Shown here piece after piece: positions 34,901-45,787 of a stretch of 64,000 nt of DNA. A program made the translations under genes and the position numbers. The notes below the pieces were generated by a model. The model had not been told where the DNA came from. It saw nothing but the letters and a program-made list of their open reading frames with translations, and made no database searches. Position 1 is the stretch's first letter. Every line of letters begins with the position of its first letter. The stretch comes from Nematostella vectensis (taxonomy: Eukaryota > Cnidaria > Anthozoa > Actiniaria > Edwardsiidae), in contig NC_064035.1 of the NCBI RefSeq assembly GCF_932526225.1, positions 19,457,969 through 19,521,968 of the forward strand, in the 5' to 3' direction.

Positions 34901-37900
34901 AAGGTGAAGTAGGATGGGAACGAGAAAGAAAGGGTGAGAGAAAATAAGGTGAAGTAGGATGGGAACGAGAAAGGAAGGGTGAGAGAAAATAAGGTGAAGT
35001 AAGATGGGAACGAGAAAGAAAGGGTGAGAGAAAATAAGGTGAAGTAGGATGGGAACGAGAAAGAAAGGGTGAGAGAAAATAAGGTGAAGTAGGATGGGAG
35101 CGAGAAAGAAAGGGTGAGAAAAAATAAGGTGAAGTAGGATGGGAACGAGAAAGAAAGGGTGAGAAAAAATAAGGTGAAGTAGGATGGGAACGAGAAAGAA
35201 AGGGTGAGAGAAAATAAGGTGAAGTAGGATGGGAACGAGAAAGAAAGGGTGAGAAAAAATAAGGTGAAGTAGGATGGGAACGAGAAAGAAAGGGTGAGAG
35301 AAAATAAGGTGAAGTAGGATGGGAACGAGAAAGGAAGGGTGAGAGAAAATAAGGTTCAGAGAATGGGAACGAGAAAGAAAGGGTAAGAGAGAATAAGGTG
35401 AAGTAGAATGGGAATGAGAAAGAAAGGGTGAGAGAAAATAAGGTTCAGAGAATGGGAACGAGAAAGAAAGGGTGAGAGAAAATAAGGTTCAGAGAATGGG
35501 AATTAGAAAGGAAGGGTGAAAAAAAGGAAGTAGTTAAGAAAATGGAGAAAGGGGTACAGTAAGTTAAGAAAAGCTTTTTGGGTATATCATACCTTGGTTT
35601 GAGTACACAATGATCAAGCCCTACAGCAGGTGCAGATAACGACCGATATGACATGCCTTGTGGACAGCTCCACTGGAAACACAGCATAAGCACTTTATCA
35701 TTACAAAGCAAGGTTGGAAAATTACCTAAAGCCCAGAGAGTGAAAGGAAGAGGGGTAACTGATTGTATTTGCCATGTGTTAAGCGCAGGGGAAGGGTCCC
35801 TAGTGATTTGGGTCGCTTTGTGTACAAGCGGTCAGGCCAGTTGCAGAGGTCACCTATTTTGTTGTTGTTTTAGATGGGTTTTCCCAAAAAAAAAAAACTC
35901 ACAAAAGTGTAAGTACACCTTGAGAATATCCTTTGCAGCATAGTGGTAACATGACTTCTATTGGCTGCAGTATACTTTTGGAATTAAAATGAGGAGCTTA
36001 AATGCCACAACCCCCAAAGAAATCCTGCCTATGGCCTGCATGGGTTGTCTGTGTGTTTGAGGCAAAGAGAGGGAAGAGTACCTGGTGGTTTGGGTCCGTC
36101 GTTGGTCCAAGGTGAAGCTTCTGTTCGGCAAGACCTTGTAAGATGGCAACACCTACAAGTACATCATCACCAATCAAACAATGAACGTTACATTGAGGCA
36201 TAGAGTACCACATAAAAGAGTTACCAAACTCATACTTTGACCCACCTAGTGCAGTACTTCTTCCCTCTCTCATGAACTTGCGTGTCCATTCGTCCAACAA
36301 AATATTGTAGTATCGCTGTCAAAAACCACAAATGATGCGATGAGTTAGCTCGACAGGAAGCTCATTACTATTGGAAATAAGAAGAGAAAGGAACGACAAC
36401 TTACTGTAGACTCAAAGAACCGTAGGTACTTGTGAGACACCATGGAAGGGAAAGCTCGCTGAAAGCAGCCACGTCTACTGTACTGTAATAACAGACCAGG
36501 CACCATATTAAGGGTGACTCTGGGATCTCATATGGAATTTAAAACAATAAAGAGGGGTATAGCCCAGGGAGGTCCCACATGGTCTCTCATCCCTCTTCAG
36601 GGCAAATGTGATAGGGATGCTAGTCAGGAAATTCGAAATATACCCCTAAACACCAAAAATTGCTTTCCTAAACATACCCCAAAAGAAAAAATTCCCTATA
36701 TACCTATGTCTTAGACGCCCCCTAAAAATACCCAGGCACATCAAAATAACAAAAAAAACAAAGACCTCAGTTATACCCTGAGACATGATAGCAAACTTAC
36801 CTCATCCTCTGTCTCCATCAGAATCCTGACATCACTTGGAGTGAGAATATCAAGGATTGACTGGCGTGTTCTCTACATAAAGACAAGAACAAGACAGTTC
36901 CTCTTTAAACATGCAAAAGTGGAGGGATACATACTAAGAATTGACTTGCATTGTATTATACAAAAACGAAGACAAGATGTTAAAAAACAAAACTATTTGA
37001 GTCTTACCTCATCAACGTTGCGGCCAACATAGAAAGCATGCTGTGAATAAAAGACAACTTGATAAGAGAAAGGTAATAATTGTTGAACTCTCCTAAACAA
37101 CCCCACAGCAATAACCAGGCACTGTCAACTCAAGCAGATTCTGTTCTACAGGAAGATTTTGCTTTTTTTAGTTAAACAAAAACATTTAAGTGGTTTAATT
37201 TTGGCGCTAAAAGCTACTGTTAAAATCTTTTATTTTTCAACTCTCCCCATAAACAGAGTGTTTTTAAAGCTTACCCTCCAACTAAAGTACTGACCAAATC
37301 AAACTCTTAAAGAATCGTATTCTTTACCTTTGCTCTTTCATCAGATGACAAGGAAGTGGTGCTCTTGTCTTGAACAAAAGAATTTAGACTGCTTGCACTA
37401 AAACGATAATTTCAATAGAGCATTCAGACACTATTTGTTTACATCCTGATGACATTTTGCTGTTTTTTTGTATACATAGAATTATTTACAATACCTTGCA
37501 GTTGTGGTGGTGACAAGGTTTTCTGGGATGCGAAAAGCTGCCAAGTTCATGAGGTCTCTTATCATCTGTCCTTTGATGTTACGGTCAAGTTGAGAATTTG
37601 AGTGAAGACTGATAACAGAGGTTAGATAGAAATCAATTAATAATATTATACTTTAATATATCAAACAGGGCAATAAAGACATTTCAAAGAAAATTTACAC
37701 ATTAAGATTCAAGTTTTTGATGAACCATATTTATTACTCTATTTAATGAACACAACTATTTGGTTATTTTGATTGATAAAATAAAATCACAGATACCTGG
37801 GTGAGATGTTGACTTCTAGTAGCCATGGTTTCAGGTTTTCATCTAACATGACATCACAGCCAAACAACTCATGACAACATGACCTGGAATGGCAACTAGG

Positions 37901-40900
37901 TTAATAAACATTGTACATGAATGTTCCAGTAAGCCTTTTATCTACTTTCTTCGCTGAATAAACAGGAAAAAAAAACAAAACATAAAAATAAAAACCATTC
38001 AAACAAATCAAGGTTTATCTACTATTTATTTTAACAAGCAAAAGCATAATAAATCAAGTAAGATTTGAATTGAATTTTATTTTTGCAGGGTGGCCCATTC
38101 AGCTAACGCTGGTATCCAGAGGGGCCCTGCTAAACAATACATACAATTTTTACAACACATACTGAAAAAACCTTAAATATGAAAATTACATGGTAAAATA
38201 CAAATTAATAAAAATTGCTAACTAATGTCTATATAAAAAATATTAATTTCCTAATATAAGTCCAGTTGCAGCCGTTATTTTTAAACAGCCAGTGAAGTAG
38301 ATGATTTTGTATCGTTCGTGAGGGTGTTATAAATCAGAGAGCCGGAATTTTTTTTTTGCCAATAGTAAGCCGAGGTTTAGGTGGATGTAAGTCAGAGTTT
38401 ATTCGTGTTATAGCTGTGATAAGTTGAATTTTTGACAAAGGAGTTTCTTATAGATATACTGGGACCTGATGGTTGAGACATTTGTAGACAAGGACGGAGA
38501 TATGTGAATTTTATGGGAAATGTTTAGTGTTGGCCAGTGTAGAGACTGCATTGCCTGCTTGGACGAATCTTCATGTGCAACTAAATGTGCAGCCCTGTCC
38601 TGTAGGCGCTGAAGGCTGCTATATCCACCCACTGTCCTGTGTCCCCATACAGTATCTAAATAGCTAAAGACTAGTTCAACCACCAAATGGTAGACTTGAT
38701 CTTACCTATGCCTGACATTCTGCTTGATAAGTGTGTTTACAAAAGAATCAGATCTGCAAACAAACACATTTTCCATTTTTAATTCTGACAATTATGAAGA
38801 AAAGTATCAACTCAGCAAAGTGCCATGCTACTGTATGCTCAGCTATCCATGATGACTTTCAGGATGTTTTACACTACAAGAGATGTTACGCCAAAGACCT
38901 ACAATGTTAAAAAATGCTAATGAAACACTTTAATCTATGCTGCTGCCCTATGCTATCACTTTTATGATAATGCTGTTCATTGTACATTCGATTGAAAGCT
39001 TTTACAATATGACCTGTCATAAGCTGTTTTTTGTCCAACTGAAGGTTGGTACTCAGTAAAAGAAAACACAAAAGAAAACACACTTAGCTCAAGCACAAAC
39101 ACAACATGAGAGAGAACTGATCAAATTCGAGAAAAAAACAAAATATCATTTTAGTTATGCTTTCTCTAGTTAAGTAGGATCAAGTACTTGTGCTGAGCTT
39201 GTGCCCTAATGTGAGAACCTTGACAGACATACTATACAGGGACTTACGCTATGATTGCTTTGACTATAACGTCCTTGACACTATCCCAGACTTGGGCGTG
39301 GTTGATTCCCATTCTCTTGAAATAGCCCCACAGCGATTTCAGACTCCTGAAAAAAGGAAGTTGAAGAAATCTTGAGAAAGAATACCAGCAAATCAGCATA
39401 GACATTTATCAGTTCTGTTTTCATCATGTATCATATAAACAACAGCATCAAGAAGAGTTTATCAGCTCTTTTTATCTTTTAGATTTCTGTAATGTGAATA
39501 GAAACCAGAGAGGAACACAAAAGGAGACTATCTTAGGCTTTAAAGGGGTATTTTATGTTATAACAAATAGGGAGAAGTCGTAAAAAGAATGTAGAGACCC
39601 CCATCTAGGGATCCGTTAGGAAAGATTGCATTCCACTAATACCATTTATGTCCCTGGCAGATAGAGTCATCCGCATTAGACTGGTAAGCGCCTTCGTTCT
39701 TCTTGTTCACACTGTAGTTTGTCAGGTGCATGAACCTATTGCTTAGTGACTTAACAGAACTGGAGTACCTATAAAAGCATATCATACAGTGCATCAGAAA
39801 TCACCATCAATCATCTCTTTGATGGGTCCATGTGACAACTTAGTCTGCTTAGCTGCCGCTCTCAGGCGAGTACCCAGGATTGGCTGAGGGTGTCTGTGCA
39901 GTAATAGGTATCATATGGCATACCTGTCGACTCTCCTGCATTAGGCGGGAGTCTCAAGAGTTTGGACCCCTTCTCTCGTGTTGAACACCAAATCTCCTGA
40001 TTTTTAACGCTTCCGAAAAATTATTCTATACAAAATCATCATTTAGCCTATTTTCTATTAAAATATTCGAAACAATAATTCCCTTGCGTAGCGCAATTTA
40101 TCTAACACCCTTGTGAGATCTAAAAGTGGATTTGTTCGTGAGAGCTTTCTATGCCACAAACGACTGCAAGGCACAGCACAGTACAGCTACAGTATGTGTA
40201 GCATTTATGCAAAGGTTTTTATATAGAAACAAATACTCACTTGCAGGTTGCAAACCTAACCAGCCCATCTTCAAAAATGTAGATACGCAGGGGATCGTAC
40301 GATGTTACATAGACATAAATACGAAGATCAAATTTGCTACCATTGATAAGGAATGGCTTGTGAAGGTACCTGAAAGCAAAAAACAACCTCTTCAACAAAA
40401 AAAGCTTTTGATTAAAAACCCTGCAGTTTTTTTTTTAAATGTTAAAGATTACAATATCAAATCTTCATGAGGAAAAAAAATAATTACAATTTCAAAACTG
40501 AATGAATATGGAGTAGTACATACTTCTGCACAATGACTGGGCGTTTTCTTGGAATTTGTGTCCATTTATGTATCACCCTAATTCCAATTCCCCTTGCAGA
40601 AGCCGGCTGGGGAATTAAAACAGTCAATAAATACAAGCAGGCAGTAGTCTTTTCTTGAATATGAGGGTTAATTTAAGCTATTGAGTAGAAAGCTTTTTGG
40701 GGTCAGAGGTTCTAGGTCTTCGTTTTGTAGACACCCTTTTAACAAGTACGTGTAATGGCAAACAAAATATCAAATTTTGATGCGACTTTTTTTTCCATCA
40801 TGTCTATTAAGTCACAAATCTTGCTTAACTTACTGGTTTTAGGATCCACTTCTGTCTACTACCGCCTTCGTCCCATGCTCTCTTTAGCAATTTGAAGTCA

Positions 40901-43900
40901 TAAGGAAGCACATATGTTTGGGGCAGGAATCCAAACTCCTATTGAAGAGAAAAAATGATGCATTGTGTTATTTTTAGTTTAATTACCTTGTTAACACAAA
41001 AAGGGGCCACAAAAAGCATAAAAGTCAAAATTGTGTATGGCCTGTAATCCTTCCCTCTTGTCAACAAATACACGCTGTTTGTACATCACTCACCTTCTTG
41101 CCATGATGTACCATCATTTTTGATAGGTTGCGCCATAACCGGTCCTTCCTCCCTATTTGAAAGGTTCCTGGGAAATGGTTGACCTGTAAAAAGCAATTGA
41201 GTTATACGCGTGTGCACAAAGTATTATTAATTTTGTGTTAAAATCCTGTTTCTACCAATGTTATAAATATATTCCTCTTTACCTTCTGATATTCTCTAAT
41301 ACTTTTAAAGGTTGTGCTTTTCATATGCTTTCCCCAGTAGCCTAGCCAATCATGAGCACCTAGAGAATGCATTAAACACATTATTTCCAGGAGATACAAA
41401 CATCAGGATGGCTGGATGGTAGAGCACCTCTTAATATAGCTATCGATCTACATGATGTTTTTATTTTTGTGCAATACTGATAACAATTTTCACAAATCAT
41501 ATAAAACTGTTTGCGTGACTCACGTTTAGTTGGTCTAAACCCAGACCGTGCAATACACTGCTTGACAACATTTGGAGTGATTGAGCTCATTTTCCATCTT
41601 AATAATTTTCTGAGATCTGAAGGCAAGGATTCCACTAAAAACAAGAATAACAAGATCAAAAGGGTGAATCAATCAAATGAAAGGTTACAACATGTACTTC
41701 AGCATGCTGTGAGTTTTAGATACTGCAACCAGTAATAAAATCAATGTTAAACACATTGACCCCTCAACCGGCCTGTACCGGCTTTGGGAAGTACCCACAA
41801 CCCAAAAAATTCATAAATGCAAACTAAACACAACAAGATGAAGATACTCAGGCATCAGTCTAAGGGATAAATGGTCTTGAAGATATGCATCCAAACAAGG
41901 TGTTGGCAACTACTCTTAAGCCAAATAATAGCACAGGTTCTTTGACAAATTTCAAATTGAACAAGGAAAGAAAAGCAGAATCACCCCTCTCAATAAAACG
42001 CTCAAAATACAACACAAGGGAGAGAGATCAGCAAACACAGCTCAAGACACAAATAGATGCCTTTATTCTGATCCTCCAGGTTCATTTCCATGGCCTCAAA
42101 ACACAATGTCCACTCCTTGAAGGCTTGTAAAACCACGAAGATGCCTTAACGGATTGCAAAGCATTCTGGGAGATCCAGGGGAAAATTCACGAGGGGAGGG
42201 CCAGTCAACACTCCTCTCCCCAAAGTCAGATGGTTTTTTCACCCCGAAGCCAAACAAATCAATTCCAGGTCATACAGAACCAGAATAGCAGTGTAAACAA
42301 TTTTTTGGAAACAATTTGGTTTCAGAAAAGACAGCATTAAGGAGAGCTGTGGTGATTCATTAGAAAATTATTTTCTCATCCAGGCAAAGCCAAACAAAAA
42401 AAAATCATCTGAATCCACCTTTGCTTCCAAATATCCATAAGCAAAGCACTCAATTATGCCCCAAAAGACTTCATGATGTCCTGAGACACTCTCCTAATAT
42501 GCTCATAGCTGCATTTTTTATGAAAAATACAAGCAACCATCAACTTGTGCTGGCTTCAGCACAACGAGGGATTAAAAGTGGGGACCGCAAAGCACTGTTG
42601 GAAAGCTTGGATACCGCTGACTAGGTGCAGCTGTGTTTGACTTTGAAGGGCTGTATAAAACTCAGAATAGGGGGGGAGGTATCTGTTTTCAGTCTGTTTT
42701 TTGTAAATTCAGCTCCAAAAAAGCCAGGAGTCAATGGGTTAAAATTTTAAAAAAAAGGAAATCTGTATTGTTTATTTAGGCTAGGTGATTATAAAAATTG
42801 TTTGCACATGGAAATGAACATTTACTGATTGTAAATGTATTTATTCACTTGTCCATTTATTCCCCCCTTTCCATGTTTTGAAAGGCTTGTGGGTAGTAAT
42901 ACTAAATGAACATACCTTTCTCCCCTTCCACTGTGAAATGGATAGTGGGCTGAACATAGGCAAACAGGCTGGCTGTTAACGCAGGCTTAGTGGGTTGATT
43001 GGCATCTGATTCTATCCAGCTATTGGCCTTGGCTTTGCATGATAAATCTCCAGAAAGCTTTGGCTTACTGTTTGGAAAATCACCAGAGGTGATTCTAAGG
43101 TTAACACTAAGGCGAGCACTTTGTACTCTGGATTTTGCTGATGATGATTTAGATATTGAAGCATTTGAGGTTGCTATGGAGATGCTATCATCATCATCAT
43201 CCTCTGAAAACCCTTAAAATGAAATACATTATAATTGATTAGTTTTCTGCCTGCACAAATATTTCAGAGGTACTGTAATAACAAATACAATTACACTTTT
43301 CATAAAAACACTGTATGAATAGGGTCTCAGGGACACGGGATTCTTAATCAGTTTGGATAATGAAGAAATAAACAATACACTTTTCATAAAAACACTGTAT
43401 GAATAGGGTCTTGGGGACACGGGATTCTTAATCAGTTTGGATAATGAAGAAATAAACAATACACTTTTCATAAAAACACTGTATGAATAGGGTCTTGGGG
43501 ACACGGGATTCTTAATGAGTTTGGATAATGAAGAAATAAACAATACACTTTTCATAAAAACACTGTATGAATAGGGTCTCGGGACACGGGATTCTTAATG
43601 AGTTTGGATAATGAAGAAATAAACAATACACTTTTCATAAAAACACTGTATGAATAGGGTCTCGGGGACACGGGATTCTTAATGAGTTTGGATAATGAAG
43701 AAATAAACAATGTCACAACTCACCTAAATCTTCTTCTGCCATTTCGTCGCAATCAAAGTATTCTCCCTCCAAATTGTCCAGTGCTTCATCTTCTTCAATA
43801 TCTTCATTTCCATAATCATCCAAATCACTATCCCCTTCTTCTGTGATATCAGAGAAGCACCCATCCCCTGGCTGCCTCTCCCATCCAACATAGCTGCCAT

Positions 43901-44261
43901 CAGCCTGCTCAGCAAACTCCTCATGGTCTGCATTTGCCTCTCCATCACCACACATACGATATTCGCAAGTTGTTTGCTCTTCAGAGCGGACAAATTTCCT
44001 AGTGAAGTTAGTCTTTCCTTTGGGTGTTGAAGGGGGTGTTGGCTTTTTAGGTGATGATGGTACACTAACTGGTTTCCGCATCTGCGGCGGGTGGGGCACA
44101 AGGCTTGGTTTACTTGCAACAGAAGTAATTGGACTGGAGTTTGACTTCAAGAGTAAAGGCTTGGCCTTTTCTCTAGATAATCCTGTTGGCGGCTTTGAGT
44201 CAACACTGAGGTTCCCAAACTTTGCCACTAAGCTAGGATTAATACTTGAATTACTTGGCAT
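31902..44261 (-). CDS. TTLL4: Tubulin polyglutamylase TTLL4-like, 23 exons
   Basis: Exons 44261-43724, 43212-42916, 41634-41524, 41359-41283, 41183-41094, 40938-40834, 40606-40524, 40369-40241, 39768-39643, 39346-39248, 38753-38706, 37883-37797, 37608-37495, 37397-37328, 37040-37008, 36872-36801, 36482-36405, 36315-36246, 36152-36082, 35672-35593, 33970-33878, 33318-33258 and 31973-31902 join in phase to 867 residues. Residues 1-275 are low-complexity, with acidic DE runs. The TTL/ATP-grasp core (~285-640) shows [54 protein letters not shown] and [12 protein letters not shown], matching TTLL4. The C-terminal third keeps the [13 protein letters not shown] block, then a basic serine-rich tail. 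The family adds glutamate chains to tubulin and to histone chaperones. The intron between exons 11 and 12 carries a LINE remnant; exon 21 overlaps a 54-bp tandem repeat. Confidence 0.95.
32150..32200. repeat. GGT/poly-G low-complexity tract
   Basis: GTGAGGTATGGTGGTGGT followed by about 20 Gs, in the last intron of TTLL4. A related GGTCAGTGAGGTGTGGTGGGG motif recurs at about 32664-32690. No function is seen. Confidence 0.7.
33697..33912. repeat. 54-bp tandem repeat, 4 copies, spanning a TTLL4 exon end
   Basis: Each copy (about 33697-33750, 33751-33804, 33805-33858 and 33859-33912) contains, on the minus strand, 33 nt of exon-like sequence (ACTAAAGGTTTCTCTTTCTC to CCAGCAAG) followed by a GTAAAAACAG donor-like sequence and TTTATTAG. 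The rightmost copy is the true 3' end of exon 21 (donor after 33878). The other three repeat that exon end and donor inside the intron. Confidence 0.93.
34600..35520. repeat. 45-bp purine-rich minisatellite, ~20 copies
   Basis: The 45-bp monomer contains AGAAAATAAGGTGAAGTAGG and ATGGGAACGAGAAAGAAAGG. The plus strand is nearly all purine apart from a few T and C. Right-hand copies change to the GGTTCAGAGAATGGG variant. It lies in the TTLL4 intron between exons 20 and 21. Confidence 0.96.
38070..38700 (-). mobile_element. Decayed LINE 3' end
   Basis: A minus-strand frame (38686-38408) resembles a reverse transcriptase C-terminus: [26 protein letters not shown]. It has frameshifts or stops afterwards, and then a 3' tail with GGGCCACCCTGCAAAAATAA at about 38080-38100. 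It lies in the TTLL4 intron between exons 11 and 12 and reaches within about 6 bp of the exon 11 donor (38706). It is older than the copy at 28880-29905 and of a different subfamily. Confidence 0.78.
39919..40152. mobile_element. MITE, family A copy 2 (one end lost)
   Basis: Begins CATACCTGTCGACTCTCC and continues through TTTGGACCCCTT, GCGTAGCGCAATTTATCTAA and GGATTTGTTCGTGAGAGC, which is the reverse complement of the copy at 128-380. The right inverted end is missing. It lies in a TTLL4 intron about 90 bp from exon 8. Confidence 0.75.
43291..43712. repeat. 84-bp minisatellite, 5 copies
   Basis: The 84-bp monomer contains TACACTTTTCATAAAAACAC and GGGACACGGGATTCTTAATG. The copies are nearly identical, differing at CAG/GAG and TTGGGG/TCGGG positions. 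It fills most of TTLL4 intron 1 (43213-43723) and ends about 10 bp from the exon 1 donor. Confidence 0.96.
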
Positions 44262-45787
44262 TTTGAAACAAAATACCAATGTTTTTCAGATCTTTCGAGT
44301 TTAGTTCCAAACTCTCGTGATAAAACGTTTGTAAGTTATTGAATTGAAAAAAAATCGAATTTGCTAAACAAACATTGTTTTGTTTGAAAAAAATGTGTCC
44401 TAACTGCCAATCCAAAAACTTCTTTCGATTCTTGAGATATTTGGATTATTCAGCAATGCTGAGCTAAGGACCACAATAAAATATCTAAACAAGTCCTTGA
44501 GAAATGAAGATCATTTCAAGGACTAGCCGTTCTTGTTGTTCAAAGCGACGTTGATATGGTCGTTCTGCACGGTTGACATCTTTTGGACACCATCCACTTT
44601 ATCCTGTTGAGAGATCAAAAGGGTGGCCACCAAGAATCTTCAGAAAAATGTCACAATTGCGAAAGATCCATTTGCTTATAGAAGTGTTGCCATCGATGGC
44701 ATTTCATTCGATCTTCTTCAGGATAACGGAGAAAGAAAAAGGTGACGGTTTACGCAGCAACACCGACTTTCTTAATGATCAGCGATGACGTCGTAAATGA
44801 AGAACTAATGCCAAATACTTAGCACATCCGTAGGCTGAATTCTAACCAGGGTCCAAAGGCAGCTTCTTTCTGCACCACTAACAAGTACAACCAAATTTTA
44901 TCACGGTTTAAATTCCGAGTTCCCTTGCAGCTGATCAAACATGCCTTCCTTGGTAATCGGAGACACACAAGTTCCGTTTCAAATATTTCGCCTATTTCTC
45001 CAGTCTTATAGACACATCGCTAGGAGATCCAACACTTATAAAAGAAATGCGAGCTATAAATAAGCTGTAGGTAACCAACATTAGCAAAATTAAAAGTGTA
45101 ACTAAAAGGAAGACTAAACAAACAGCGAGTCTTTTTCATCTGTTGTCGTCGCTCGGGCCCATTTTGTTCAGTGGAGCAGCTTGAGAGCCGTAGCAACAGC
45201 GGCAACCAATCAGAACGCAGATTTGACCATATCCCGTAGGATCCCGCGGGACCCAAAAGTTACAATACACATGACTCCATGCGTGTCACACAAGCTGGAC
45301 TTAGTAAACTGGTAAAAAGAAAAACTTTTTTTTCAACAGGGTATAAATCAAGGAAAAAATAAAACAGAAATTTGAGATTTTGGCAATACACATCTTTCCA
45401 CAATTCCCCTCTCGATAAAAGGATCTGGGATGACGAAAGCTTTTGTTTCCGAGAAACAGCCAAGCGAAATGTTCTATAGCAAGAAAACAACTCATTACAC
45501 ACATTTATCTAAGGCATCGCATTATTCAGACGCAATAGTAATTCTATATTGTAAATGCAAATTACCTTCTCTATCCCACATCGCCGGCGGCTTGTCTCTT
45601 GCTCACACTAGCGTGACGTCATTGTCTCAAGCCTGCTCACTTTACAGCTCTTGTCGAGCATGGCAACCAAGTTAGACGCAAGATACGCGCTTTCGCGTGA
45701 GCACTGAAATGGCTTCCGATGTTTTGAAACGTTCCCATTTAGGGACACGAACAGTTTATTGGGTTCCCGTATAGAAAGAGCTTCTAA
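44262..45787. promoter_or_regulatory. Divergent promoter region TTLL4 / KIAA2012-like
   Basis: A 1.5-kb gap between the TTLL4 start (minus) and the KIAA2012-like start (plus). It must hold both promoters and 5' untranslated sequence, unless upstream non-coding exons exist. No ORF here has domain support. Specific motifs were not identified. Confidence 0.5.

Noticed and set aside
43229-43555. 108-codon minus ORF with an [15 protein letters not shown] repeat
   Set aside because: Translation of the 84-bp intronic array; it would break the phase between TTLL4 exons 1 and 2.
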